From contig JADGRE010000035.1 in assembly GCA_017881185.1 (NCBI GenBank), positions 1-34,980 on the forward strand: DNA of 34,980 nt, in the 5' to 3' direction. Below, in pieces: positions 27,082 through 34,924 of the stretch. Source of the DNA: Pseudomonadota bacterium. GTDB lineage: Bacteria; Myxococcota_A; Polyangia; Polyangiales; JAFGIB01. The translations under genes were made by a program, and so were the position numbers. Numbering within the stretch: position 1 is the first letter of the stretch; each line of letters opens with the position of its first letter. Below the pieces are notes generated by a model. It saw only the letters and a list, made by a program, of their open reading frames with translations, searched no databases and was not told the DNA's origin.

Positions 27082-28545
27082 CTACTCGAACGCCGGGAAG
27101 GCGGCGTTGCGCGCCATGTCGCAGGTGACGCTGGTGCCGAGGTCGCCCAGTCGCACCACGCTGGTGCGCGGCCCCAAGCTGGCTGAGCGATTGAGCGTGA
27201 CCTTCGGGATGAGCGGGTTCGAGGAGTTCTCGCGCGGGTGCTGCCAGGTCGGTGCAGCTGGCGGGGCCTCGCCCAGTTGCAGCAGGTGATAGTTGGGCAC
27301 GTTCTGGTCGACGAAGTTCGCGTCGGTCGGGCTGCAGGGCTGCCCGTTCTCGACCACGCAATCGATGACGCGCGACGGAATGGTCAGGCTGGATTGGCCC
27401 GGTCCGGCGCCGCCGACGCAGCCCGCGCCGAGCTTGCCCTTGCCGCCAAGGCCCCAGCGCACACCGATGTAGGCCGTCTGGGCGCCGGGCAAGTTGAATG
27501 CGGCCTGGCCGAGACCCAGCGGCGATGCGGCCTTCTTCCACGCAGCGCCCGAGCCGCACGCGTAGGGCGCGTTCGTCACCACACCGCCCGGGTTCATGTG
27601 CACCGTCACGCCCCAGTGACCATCGGCATCTTGGTCGGGGAAGCACTGCTGACCGGTGCCCGAGGGGCAGGCGAAGCCCGCGGTTTGCTGGGCCGTCGGC
27701 CAGGTGCCTTCGAGTGCGGGCAGCTCGATGCCCAAGAGGCCCGTGACCTTCTCCACCGACAGGAAGTCGCCGGGGTTGAAACCGCTCACGCTGCTCTTGG
27801 TGCGGTAGGTGGGCATGCTGGGGCGATCCCAGATCTCGTCGGGGAACTCGATCTGGATGACCTTGCACACGGAGTCGACGAAGAACGGTGGCAAGCGCGC
27901 ACCACAGGCACGAAGCACGGTCTCGCCCGCCGAGCCGTCGGGGCACAGGCGGTCGATCGTGGCCACGAAGTAAATGGTCATGACGTCGCGCCCCGGATCG
28001 ATGAGGGGCTGCATCGGGTTGACCTCGTCCATCCACCACACGTCGAGCTCGTTCTTGAGCGCGTACACGCCGGCGGCGGTGGCCTTGCATTGACCGATCT
28101 TCGAGGCGTTCGTCGCGCACACGACCGGCAATGGACCGGTGCCTGCAGCGCCGCCTGCACCGGATGCGCCCGCAGCGCCGCCGCCTGCGCCTGCACCGTT
28201 GCCAGCGCCAGCGAAGCCTGCGCTGCCGAAGCCTGACGCGCCTGCGTTGCCGATGCTGTTGGTACCCGCCATCGGGTTTCCGACGCTGCCACCTGCGCCG
28301 GATGCGCTCACGCCCGAGGCGCCGCCGTTTTGGCCGAGCGCTTTGCTGCCGGTGGTGGTCGCGATGGTCGGACGTCGATCGAGCGAGCAGCCCGATGCGC
28401 CACCCACGACCGCCGTCGAGACCATGCCCGAGACCAGGCTCGACACCAGCAGAGCCGGCAGGAGGCTGACCAGCGAGATTGGCGGAAGCCGGCCCGACAC
28501 CAGGTCCGGGCGCGTGTTGCCGATGCTGCTGCCCTGTCCGCGCAT
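27082..28545 (-). CDS. Large surface lipoprotein with Gly/Ala/Ser-rich linker
   Basis: The product is 487 residues. A long N-terminal hydrophobic region (about 22-48) precedes GGASGC, a probable lipobox with Cys53. Residues about 65-140 are nearly all Gly, Ala and Ser, a spacer typical of Myxococcota lipoproteins. The remaining 340 residues form an unrecognised globular domain with about 12 Cys, aromatic patches (LDVWWMDEVNPMQPL, FPDEIWDRP) and a PDQDADGHWG segment that might bind calcium. No catalytic motif was recognised. ATG 28545 follows GGAGC; ATG 28425 region is an alternative giving a shorter signal. Confidence 0.7.
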   Translation of the reverse strand: MRGQGSSIGNTRPDLVSGRLPPISLVSLLPALLVSSLVSGMVSTAVVGGASGCSLDRRPTIATTTGSKALGQNGGASGVSASGAGGSVGNPMAGTNSIGNAGASGFGSAGFAGAGNGAGAGGGAAGASGAGGAAGTGPLPVVCATNASKIGQCKATAAGVYALKNELDVWWMDEVNPMQPLIDPGRDVMTIYFVATIDRLCPDGSAGETVLRACGARLPPFFVDSVCKVIQIEFPDEIWDRPSMPTYRTKSSVSGFNPGDFLSVEKVTGLLGIELPALEGTWPTAQQTAGFACPSGTGQQCFPDQDADGHWGVTVHMNPGGVVTNAPYACGSGAAWKKAASPLGLGQAAFNLPGAQTAYIGVRWGLGGKGKLGAGCVGGAGPGQSSLTIPSRVIDCVVENGQPCSPTDANFVDQNVPNYHLLQLGEAPPAAPTWQHPRENSSNPLIPKVTLNRSASLGPRTSVVRLGDLGTSVTCDMARNAAFPAFE

Positions 28546-28880
28546 CACGCTCTGCTCCGCGCTCCCCGACCAGCCCCACCCGCGCTTGGCACCGCTACCA
28601 AGCGTATCGCTCGCACACCTTAGCGCATGCGGAGCCCGGAAACATCCGTGTGGCGCGCGAATCGCAGCTCGCATCCCAGCCGCGAAGCGCCTTGCACAAC
28701 CCTGGTCAGGAATGGACGGAAAGCCGCAGGATCACACGGATCAGGCTGCTCGAGGTCGGTGCGCTGCGGATCCAGGAGCGCGCACGCGCCGTTCCCCGCG
28801 GAGCCTACTCCTGTAGGTGAGCACGCACCGGAGAAAGCGAAGGCGGATCGCGACGTGGATCGCGGTCCATGCGCTCCTGT
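28546..28880. other. Intergenic stretch without a recognised gene
   Basis: No frame here looks like a gene: apparent reading frames are Arg/Ser-rich, with no ribosome site and no family resemblance. A small hairpin CCTAC-TCCT-GTAGG lies at 28804-28817 and could end the 28881-29960 transcript. The stretch near 28550-28620 presumably holds the promoter of the surface lipoprotein. Confidence 0.5.
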
Positions 28881-29960
28881 TTAGCGGTCGCCGATGCGCA
28901 CCATCAACCGGCCGGCATCGTCGCGGCGGAAGCCGAAGCGCTCGTAGAAAGTGTGGGCGTCGCGTGTGCCCAGCAGCCAGCGCTCCACGCTCGTCAGCTC
29001 CGGATGGGACAGCACGCACTCGATGAGCCAGCTGCCGAGGCCCATGCCGCGCTCGGCGGCGACCACGAACACGTCGACCAGGTAAGCGGCGCGCGTGTAG
29101 TCGGTGACGACCCGCGCGAAGCCGAGCTGCGTCGCGCCGCGATACAAACCGAAGCACAGCGAGGCCGCACCGCCACGCTCCACGCGCGCACGCGTGGTGT
29201 CCTGCGCCCAGTACGACTCCTTCGCGAGGAACTCGTGCACGAGCGCGAGGTCCAGGCGCGCGCGCTCGGTGCTCACCAAGAGCTCGGCGCGGCGCCACTC
29301 GTGAGGCACGACCTCGCGGTTGCCCCAGTCGGCTGCGCGCGCGTGCACGGAAGGCGCCATGGCTTGCGCCGCCGTCAGCTGCGGGTCACGTTCGCAATCG
29401 CCGGCTTGCAGGCGCAGCGGTAGCACGCCGGCCCAGCAGTCGCGGCCCAGGTCTGCTGCCGCGTCGAGCGGTGGGCCGCTGCGCAGCTTGGCGGAGGCAT
29501 CGTGGATGGGCAGCTGCAGCACCAGCGTGGCGCGCAGCTCTTCGGCGTTGGGCGGGCGCGCTTCGGTCGAGCGCCCGGGGGCCATGTGCTCGAGCAGCGC
29601 CGCGAGTGCGGCGAGCTTCTCCTGCTCGTCGCTCACCTCGCTCGCCTGCGCGAAGAGCGCGACCGAGCGGAAGTTCACCGAGTGATGCATGGCCGAGCGC
29701 GCCAGCACGAGGCCGTCTAGCAAGCTGAAGGTGACGGCGCAGCGGCCTGCGAGCAGCGCGCGCAACATGCGGTTGGCCTGCGCGCCGTGCAGGTAGAGGC
29801 GATCGCCGATGCGCGCGTGCGCCATGGGCAGCACGCAGGGCGCGCCCTCGTGCACGAAGCCCACGTGGCAGAGCAGGGCCTCGTCGATGATGGCTTCGAT
29901 GGTCGCGCGCTCGTGGTTGCCGCGCTCGGCGTGGCGCTTGAGCCTGGTGCGATCGGTCAT
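28881..29960 (-). CDS. Fusion of FMN-binding split-barrel (PNPOx-like) domain with GNAT acetyltransferase
   Basis: The product is 359 residues. Residues about 1-185 match the pyridoxamine-5'-phosphate oxidase-like family often found beside MocR regulators: ATIEAIIDEALLCHVGFV, LYLHGAQANRMLRALL, VTFSLLDGLVLARSAMHHSVNFRSV. The C-terminal 140 residues are a GNAT domain: VHEFLAKESYW, YLVDVFVVAAERGMGLGSWLIE with the acetyl-CoA loop R-G-x-G-L-G, and ERFGFRRDD. The two domains are usually separate proteins. It diverges from a MocR regulator, so it may handle a B6 vitamer or an amine. ATG 29960 is chosen by family alignment; ATG 29993 is in frame. Confidence 0.85.
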   Translation of the reverse strand: MTDRTRLKRHAERGNHERATIEAIIDEALLCHVGFVHEGAPCVLPMAHARIGDRLYLHGAQANRMLRALLAGRCAVTFSLLDGLVLARSAMHHSVNFRSVALFAQASEVSDEQEKLAALAALLEHMAPGRSTEARPPNAEELRATLVLQLPIHDASAKLRSGPPLDAAADLGRDCWAGVLPLRLQAGDCERDPQLTAAQAMAPSVHARAADWGNREVVPHEWRRAELLVSTERARLDLALVHEFLAKESYWAQDTTRARVERGGAASLCFGLYRGATQLGFARVVTDYTRAAYLVDVFVVAAERGMGLGSWLIECVLSHPELTSVERWLLGTRDAHTFYERFGFRRDDAGRLMVRIGDR

Positions 29961-29987
29961 GGGAAGGGTGGGAGTGGATCGTAGCTC

Positions 29988-30023
29988 GTCCATGCGCTAA
30001 GGCTGTGCGATGGGTGGTCCATG
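29988..30023. promoter_or_regulatory. Direct repeat in the fusion-gene/MocR intergenic region
   Basis: GTCCATG occurs at 29988-29994 and 30017-30023, 29 bases apart in the same orientation. MocR regulators usually bind direct repeats in such divergent spacers. The sequence does not match the PdxR site that I know, and seven bases is short. Confidence 0.25.
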
Positions 30024-30045
30024 AGAAAGTACCGGATCAGAAAAT

Positions 30046-31533
30046 ATGCCTAGACCACTTGCCCAGTGGGATCTGGTGCTGCCGCTCGGCGCGCGCAGCG
30101 ACGCGGGCGGGCAGCAGCCGCTGTTCGTGCGCATCGCGCGCGGCATCGAGCAGGCCGTGAAGCAAGGGCGCTTACCTGCCGGCACACGCGTTCCGGGGAC
30201 GCGCCAGCTGGCTGCGGTGCTCGACGTGCACCGCAACACGGTGATCGCCGCGTATCGCGAGCTGCTGGCCGAAGGCTACCTGGAGAGTCGCGCGGGTCGT
30301 GGCACCTTCGTGGCAGCGAGCTTGCCGGAGGCCCAGCCGAAGCGCTCGGCGAGCAGGCAGCTGCGGCCGGGTGTGGCACGCGCACCGGTGTTCGCGCTGC
30401 CCCACGTGGCACCGGTCATGCCGTACAAGCCCGTGCCCAAGGGCACGCTCGCGCTCTATGGTGGCGTCTCGGACGTGCGCCTTTTGCCCAAGCTCGCGCT
30501 CGCGCGTGCGTATCGGCGCGCACTCGCCGACAGCGCCACGCTCAGCTACGGCGACCCAGCCGGGCATCTGGGCTTGCGTCGCGAGCTTGCCGGCATGTTG
30601 CGTAGCGCGCGCGGTCTGGCAGTGGACGAGACGCAGCTGGTGGTGACACGTGGCTCGCAGATGGCACTGGCGCTGTGCGCACGCGTGCTGCTTTCGCCGG
30701 GCGACGTGGTGGTCGTGGAGCACTACGGTTATCGCCCGGCCTGGCAGGCGCTGCGGGCCGCGGGTGCGCAGCTGCTCTCGGTGCCTGTCGACGCACATGG
30801 CATGTCGGTGGACGCGCTGGCTGCGCTGTGCGAGCGCCAGCCGGTGCGCGCGGTGTACCTCACGCCGCATCACCAGTATCCCACCACGGTTTCGCTCTCC
30901 GGGCCGCGGCGCTTGCAGCTGCTCGAGCTCGCCCGCCGCAAGCGCTTCGCCATTCTCGAAGACGACTACGATCACGAGTTCCACTACGAGGGCCGCCCGG
31001 TGCTGCCGCTCGCCAGCGAAGACACGGCCGGCGCAGTGGTCTACATCGGAACGTTGTCGAAGGTGCTCGCGCCGGGTGTGCGCATCGGTTACGTGGTTGC
31101 GCCGCCCCAGCTGCTGCAGGCGCTGGTCGCCGAGCGCTACTACATCGATCGGCAAGGCGATCAGGCGACCGAAGCCGCCGTGGCCGAGTTGCTGGAAGAC
31201 GGTGAGGTGCAACGGCACGTGCGACGCGCCCGGCGCGTGTACCGTGCGCGGCGCGACGCCTGCGTAGAGCTGTTGACCCGTGCGTTCGGCGACGAGCTGA
31301 GCTTTGCCGTGCCGCCGGGTGGCATGGCGCTGTGGATCAAGGTGCCACGCGCATTGAATGTGGAGCGCTGGCTCGCCGCCTGCGAGCGCGAGGGCGTGGT
31401 GTTTCAACCCGGGCGCTTCTTCGACTATGGCGACCGCGCGCTGCCGTATCTGCGCCTTGGCTACGCAGGGCACGACGAACGGGAGCTGGCCGAAGCCGTG
31501 CGGCGCATGGTGCGCGCGAGGAAGCAGGTGTAG
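30046..31533 (+). CDS. MocR-type regulator (GntR helix-turn-helix plus aminotransferase-like domain)
   Basis: The product is 495 residues. Residues about 20-90 are a GntR winged helix (LPAGTRVPGTRQLAAVLDVHRNTVIAAYRELL, given here as one motif region at about 45-80). A linker leads to a class I aminotransferase fold with LSYGDPAGHLGLRRELAGML, YLTPHHQYPTTVSL, ILEDDYDHEFHY and the PLP-binding Lys339 in GTLSKVLAPGVRIGY. Such proteins sense PLP or a PLP adduct and control B6, GABA or related genes, usually a divergent neighbour. Here that neighbour is the split-barrel/GNAT fusion. All PLP-contact motifs look intact. Confidence 0.92.
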   Translation: MPRPLAQWDLVLPLGARSDAGGQQPLFVRIARGIEQAVKQGRLPAGTRVPGTRQLAAVLDVHRNTVIAAYRELLAEGYLESRAGRGTFVAASLPEAQPKRSASRQLRPGVARAPVFALPHVAPVMPYKPVPKGTLALYGGVSDVRLLPKLALARAYRRALADSATLSYGDPAGHLGLRRELAGMLRSARGLAVDETQLVVTRGSQMALALCARVLLSPGDVVVVEHYGYRPAWQALRAAGAQLLSVPVDAHGMSVDALAALCERQPVRAVYLTPHHQYPTTVSLSGPRRLQLLELARRKRFAILEDDYDHEFHYEGRPVLPLASEDTAGAVVYIGTLSKVLAPGVRIGYVVAPPQLLQALVAERYYIDRQGDQATEAAVAELLEDGEVQRHVRRARRVYRARRDACVELLTRAFGDELSFAVPPGGMALWIKVPRALNVERWLAACEREGVVFQPGRFFDYGDRALPYLRLGYAGHDERELAEAVRRMVRARKQV

Positions 31534-31566
31534 AGCTGGGCTGATCGAGCGCGATCCAGAGGCAAC

Positions 31567-31873
31567 ACTGATCATCCATCACAACTGCCGACACCACGCG
31601 CTTCAACGTCACGGCCGAGTGAGTCCATTGCGCCACGGCGCGGCTCGTCGCAGGGAGTGTTGCCGTGTGAACCGTGCGAACCTCGTTGTGGTCGATCTGG
31701 AGGAAGCCGTAGATCGGCGGCATCGCGGTCGCGCCAACGCTGGTGAGCGCGGGCAAGCTAAGGCTCGCGAGCGCGGCATTGCGGGACACATCGAGATCGC
31801 GACCGACGGTCGTGAGGTTCGGCAACGACGGGGTCGAGGCGACGCGGACTCGGGGCACACACTCGCGCCAGCA
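31567..31873 (-). pseudogene. Receptor-L/leucine-rich repeat protein fragment
   Basis: One minus-strand frame reads LTTVGRDLDVSRNAALASL, SLPALTSVGATAMPPIYGF and LQIDHNEVRTVHTATLP. This is the repeated V-G-x-L-x-V-x-x-N-x-x-L pattern of receptor L-type LRR surface proteins common in myxobacteria. Only about two repeats are present, with no start, signal or clear stop of its own, and the frame then runs into the MocR gene. It is a gene remnant. Confidence 0.5.
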
Positions 31874-31879
31874 ACGGCC

Positions 31880-31982
31880 CAATGAAACGCGGCTGGCGAG
31901 AGCGGTGGAGCGTCGCGCGACTCACGGCCAACACGTCGCAGGCCGCGCTCACCGGCACGAGGTCGCGGTCTCGGAGTCCCAT
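31880..31982 (-). pseudogene. Transposase helix-turn-helix fragment (IS3-like)
   Basis: The minus-strand frame RDLVPVSAACDVLAVSRATL followed by HRSRQPRF resembles the helix-turn-helix near the N-terminus of IS3-type integrase subunits (x-A-C-x-x-L-x-V-S-R-A-T-x-Y). Here Tyr is replaced by His. Homology ends within about 35 residues, and it lies directly between the LRR and MaoC remnants. Family assignment is tentative. Confidence 0.35.
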
Positions 31983-31984
31983 GT

Positions 31985-32330
31985 GTCCGTGGTGACCACC
32001 GAGATCGCCATCGTTCCCGCGTCATACACGCCGGTGATCACACCGCGCGTGACGAGTCGACCGCTCGGCGGAATTGCACGCTCGAGCGTGACACGCTGCC
32101 GCAAATGCAAGGCACCGAGCGGATCGCCCATCAAGCGCTGATTGAGAGCTACGACGATCGGGAACGTTGGCACCACGGCGAACGTCGGCAGCACGCGTGG
32201 CCCGAGCTTCTCGTAGACGAATGCAAGCTCATCCGGACCCGCACCTACCGCGAGCGCGTAGTGTGCGACGTCCTGCCAGCGATAGTCGTGCTCACCGGTC
32301 AGCGTCGCGCCGGTGAGATCGTGTCGAAAC
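31985..32330 (-). pseudogene. MaoC-like hydratase N-terminal hot-dog fragment
   Basis: The minus strand reads in one open frame: GEHDYRWQDVAHYALAVGAG, DELAFVYEKLGPRVLPTFAV, VALNQRLMGDPLGALHLRQR and LERAIPPSGRLVTRGVITGV. This matches the N-terminal domain of MaoC-type 2-enoyl-CoA hydratases (peroxisomal MFE-2-like), where an ALGVGAG segment and VLPTFAVVP are typical. The start is lost into the structured repeat at 32331-32386. After VVTTDT the frame leaves the family and stops at 31949. The catalytic hydratase-2 motif of the C-terminal domain is absent, so it is non-functional. Confidence 0.65.
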
Positions 32331-32386
32331 GCCCGCCGCCAGGGGTAGCGGCAGGGTAGCTGCTCAGGCGGGTGACGCGGCGCGGC
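32331..32386 (+). repeat. Structured GC-rich repeat, copy 1
   Basis: It contains the 16-base core GCCCGCCGCCAGGGGT (32331-32346), ten intervening bases, then a block of about 29 bases (32357-32385) nearly identical to that in copy 3. Arms CCCGCC and GGCGGG can pair. It interrupts the 5' end of the MaoC-like fragment. Confidence 0.75.
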
Positions 32387-32667
32387 TGGCAGACTGGATG
32401 GCGTTTGTGCTGGCTACCGCCCTGACGGGTGGCGCGTTTACGCCGCGAGCGCGCGAGGTTCTCGACCACGTGCCCAACACTTAAGCCGTTCGACAACAAG
32501 CGGCTGCGTGAGCTCGTGAACGAACGCGTGGGCTAACCCACAAGAGTCTCGTGTTGGTGACGCGACGCTCAGGCGACGCAGCGAATCGCAGCACTGGCGG
32601 CGTGGTCGCTTTCTGGTTCTAGCTGACGTTATGTGACACCCTGCCGCCACTTTCCAGGAGGAAACAC
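32387..32667. other. Gene-free remnant region upstream of the Cys-rich lipoprotein
   Basis: No intact gene is seen. A plus-strand frame ends PFDNKRLRELVNERVG with a stop at 32534-32536, which looks like a protein C-terminus but has no recognisable upstream part. A hairpin GTGGG-CTAA-CCCAC overlaps that stop (32528-32541). The promoter of the lipoprotein should lie in the last 100 bases, but no clear -35/-10 was found. Confidence 0.35.
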
Positions 32668-33378
32668 ATGTCGAGACTTACGACGGCTTTGGTTCTCGGG
32701 TTGCTGGTCGTGGCGGGCGCTGCTTGCAAGAGCGATAAGAAGACGGGTGGCGCGTCCGGCAGCGGTGCAGGCACAGGCGCTGCGGCGGGCACAGGCAGCG
32801 TCGACAGTGGCGCAGCTGGCACAGGCTCGGCAGGGACGTCGAGCGCAGGCACGGGCTCGACGGCTGACTCGGGTACGGCAGCTGCACCCTCGTGTGCTGC
32901 GTACTGCACCGAGGTCCAAGCCAACTGCACCGGCAATAACCAACAGTACGGCAGCACCGACGCGTGCAACGGCATCTGCGCCACATTCGCACCAGGAACT
33001 GCAGCCGACACCAGCGGCGCGACCCTGGGCTGCCACATCTATCACGGTGGCGCACCCGCGAAGTCTGATCCTGCAACGCACTGCCCGCACGCCGGACCGC
33101 TCGGTGGGGGTCACTGCGGCACGGATTGCGAGAACTTCTGCACCGAAGCCGTCGCCGTGTGCGGCAGCCAAGCGAGCCCCCCCTACACCGACAAAGCCGC
33201 CTGCATGACGGCCTGCGGCAACTTCAAGGGTACGGACATGGTGCCGTACAACGCTGCCGCGACCTCGGGTGATTCGCTCGCGTGTCGCATGTACCACCTG
33301 AGCGTGGCGTCCACGGGTGCCGCCATGGCGATGACGCACTGCGCGCACATCGCGATGACCTCCCCGGTCTGCCTGTAA
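32668..33378 (+). CDS. Lipoprotein with two tandem Cys-rich modules
   Basis: The product is 236 residues. ATG 32668 follows CCAGGAGGAAACAC, a strong ribosome site. Signal LGLLVVAGAAC gives lipid attachment at Cys20. Residues about 25-75 are a Gly/Ala/Ser/Thr linker. Two related modules follow, at about 75-150 and 152-236. Each has C-x3-C-x5-C, a later ACNGIC/ACMTAC pair, then LGCHIYH or LACRMYH, then HC-x-H. Eight Cys and three His per module could form disulfides or a metal or haem site; no CxxCH motif is present. It is the only intact gene in this degraded region. Function is unknown. Confidence 0.85.
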   Translation: MSRLTTALVLGLLVVAGAACKSDKKTGGASGSGAGTGAAAGTGSVDSGAAGTGSAGTSSAGTGSTADSGTAAAPSCAAYCTEVQANCTGNNQQYGSTDACNGICATFAPGTAADTSGATLGCHIYHGGAPAKSDPATHCPHAGPLGGGHCGTDCENFCTEAVAVCGSQASPPYTDKAACMTACGNFKGTDMVPYNAAATSGDSLACRMYHLSVASTGAAMAMTHCAHIAMTSPVCL

Positions 33379-33413
33379 GCTGGAACGCTGCGGGCGCATG
33401 CTGCAAGGCGTGC

Positions 33414-33429
33414 GCCCGCCGCCAGGGGT
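33414..33429 (+). repeat. Structured GC-rich repeat, copy 2 (core only, next to intron end)
   Basis: GCCCGCCGCCAGGGGT is identical to the cores of copies 1 and 3. The rest of the repeat is replaced by the 3' end of the group II intron, so this copy appears to be the intron's downstream exon. Confidence 0.75.
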
Positions 33430-33436
33430 CGCGGTA

Positions 33437-33473
33437 GGGACGGCCCTTCGTCGTTGAGGACTCGGGCCGCCCC
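33437..33473 (-). ncRNA. Group II intron domain VI
   Basis: On the minus strand GGGGCGGCCC (33473-33464) pairs with GGGCCGTCCC (33446-33437) over ten base pairs with one G-U. The following TACCGCGAC provides a candidate branch-point A (33435), seven bases before the predicted intron end. Confidence 0.65.
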
Positions 33474-33480
33474 CCGCACA

Positions 33481-33513
33481 GATCCCAGCGTGCGCTGCTA
33501 ACGCACTGGGCTC
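33481..33513 (-). ncRNA. Group II intron domain V
   Basis: The 33-base minus-strand segment opens GAGCCCAGTGCG and closes CGCACGCTGGGATC. It folds as the domain V hairpin with the catalytic AGC triad, a lower stem, a two-base AC bulge and an upper GCG/CGC stem. The reverse-transcriptase stop (33498-33500) lies inside it, an arrangement known for this intron class. The lower stem has one G-A mismatch and the loop is not a GNRA tetraloop, hinting at decay. Confidence 0.75.
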
Positions 33514-34142
33514 CTGCCTCGGGTGGTGACGTCAAACCGCTCGTCGGGCCAGGGATGCGTGATGCGGGCCGGCGCAAGCCAGCGTGTCGCGAGGCGGCTC
33601 ATCCGACGCCAGTTCGTGCGGTCGCGCTGGCCTCGGCGCCTGAGCGCGCGCAGCCAGTGCCGCGTGACCTGTGTGCGGAAAGACGCCATCGCGTCGAGGT
33701 TGCCGGGCACTCCGTAGTACGCGCAGTGGCCGCGTACTAGGGCGACCAGCCAACGTCCGTGCACCGGGATCGGCAGGTGCCGACGGCGTTGCAGTTCGGT
33801 TCTCACCTCCTGCAACTTCGCCCGCAGCCGCTTGCGCATCGTCTGCCGATGCAGCCAGAAGCCTGCGTTTCGCGACTTCGCGTAGATGTGCGTGAAGCCG
33901 AGGAAGTCGAACGTCTGCGGCGCCCCGAGACCTTGGCGCATTCGGCGGGTGGCGGCGGACCGCCCGAACTCCACCAGTCGCGTCTTGTCCGGGTGCAGTT
34001 CCAGCGAGAACTTCGCGATTCGTTCGCGCAGTTCCGTGAGGAATCGCTCGGCATCCGAGCGATTCTCGAACCCGACGAGGAAGTCGTCAGCATAGCGCAC
34101 GATGACCACTTCACCGCGCGCATGCCGCTTCCTCCACAGAGC
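33498..34142 (-). pseudogene. Group II intron reverse transcriptase/maturase, C-terminal fragment
   Basis: The open frame starts inside the catalytic palm: the polymerase motif RYADDFLVGF is present, preceded by ALWRKRHARGEVVIV. Next come the thumb and maturase segments FSLELHPDKTRLVEFGR, FDFLGFTHIYAKSR and GHCAYYGVPGN, and the C-terminal RFDVTTRGRSPVR. Motifs RT0-RT4 are missing, so about the first 200 residues of a full-length protein are lost. There is no own start codon; the apparent GTG at 34109 is internal. The 5' break coincides with the transposase fragment. Confidence 0.85.
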
Positions 34143-34843
34143 GCGAGCCGCGTCTGAGGCTGATCAAGCTCGCCGACGGCGCGGATGACAACTGGAGCTA
34201 CCTGTCGTCGGACGCGTTGCCGAAGGCCCCGGAGTGCATCGACTTCTATCATGCAGCCGAGCACCTCAACGCGGCGCTGGGCGACGCGTACGGCGACGGC
34301 AGCGTGATGGCACGGCGCAGATTCGCCGAACTGCGGCACGTGCTGCTCGAGGAGCAGGGTGGCGTCGAGACGGTGATTCGCGCGATCGCGAATCTCAAGC
34401 GCAAGACGGGCAGCGCGTGCATCGCTCGCGAACTTGGCTACTTCCGCAACAACCGCGCGCGCATGCGCTATGCCGAGCTCAAGGCGCGAGGATTCCCGGT
34501 CGGCTCGGGTGTCGTGGAAGCTGCGTGCAAGACACTGGTCGCGCAACGCATGAAGCAAAGCGGCATGCGCTGGAGTCAGGATGGCGGACAAGCGATCCTC
34601 AATCTACGCGGCTGGTCGCAGAGCGGGCGCTTCGATGCAGCGTGGGCCCTGCTCGCAGCAACTTACAAGATGGAAGTCACCACCGTCGCCAGCCTCGTAC
34701 GCCTGCGTGCCTGCTGCATCCTGCGGCGGCCAACATCGCTCCGAGGATCAGTCGCTCCAGTACGCGATGTGCCCGTTCCGAGCACCGCTTCTTCTTGCTC
34801 ATCGACCGGTTCCTTTCGACGCGAGACATCCGGCACAGAGTGA
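34141..34843 (+). pseudogene. ISKra4-family transposase, C-terminal fragment
   Basis: The frame is open from about 34106, but homology begins near 34141 with RLRLIKLADGADDNWSYL. It continues ECIDFYHAAEHL, LGYFRNNRARMRYAELKARG, FPVGSGVVEAACKTLVAQRM and GGQAILNLRGWSQSGRFDAAW, the conserved C-terminal DDE-fold region of ISKra4 transposases. Homology fades after WALLAATYK (about 34670); the rest of the frame to 34843 is Ser/Arg-rich and probably not coding. The N-terminal half is missing and no start codon is present, so it is inactive. It abuts the intron remnant head to head. Confidence 0.8.
34677..34802 (-). CDS. Possible 41-residue membrane-type peptide
   Basis: ATG 34802 is preceded by AAGGAACC at good spacing. 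The product starts MSKKKRCSERAHRVLERLIL and has a short hydrophobic stretch (LERLILGAMLAAAGC) after a basic N-terminus. It overlaps, antisense, the non-homologous tail of the transposase frame. It may be a true small gene or the truncated start of one; there is no family match. Confidence 0.25.
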   Translation of the reverse strand: MSKKKRCSERAHRVLERLILGAMLAAAGCSRHAGVRGWRRW

Positions 34844-34924
34844 CACGCTCGTCACAGGACCCAGAGCAAACGTCATGCCATCGAACTGTCCCGGCGGCGC
34901 GCGTTTCGCGTATGCAAACGATGC

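Larger units (their letters stand above)
33428..34142 (-). mobile_element. 5'-truncated group II intron
   Basis: On the minus strand, a reverse-transcriptase C-terminus is followed by domains V and VI and a predicted 3' splice site ending CCGCGAC at 33428. The ribozyme domains I-IV and the reverse-transcriptase N-terminus are absent: the element stops at about 34142, where ISKra4-type sequence on the other strand begins. It cannot splice or move by itself. Confidence 0.8.

Noticed and set aside
28627..28884. Possible 85-residue plus-strand gene between the surface lipoprotein and the fusion gene
   Set aside because: No ribosome site, low-complexity Arg/Ser composition and no family resemblance.
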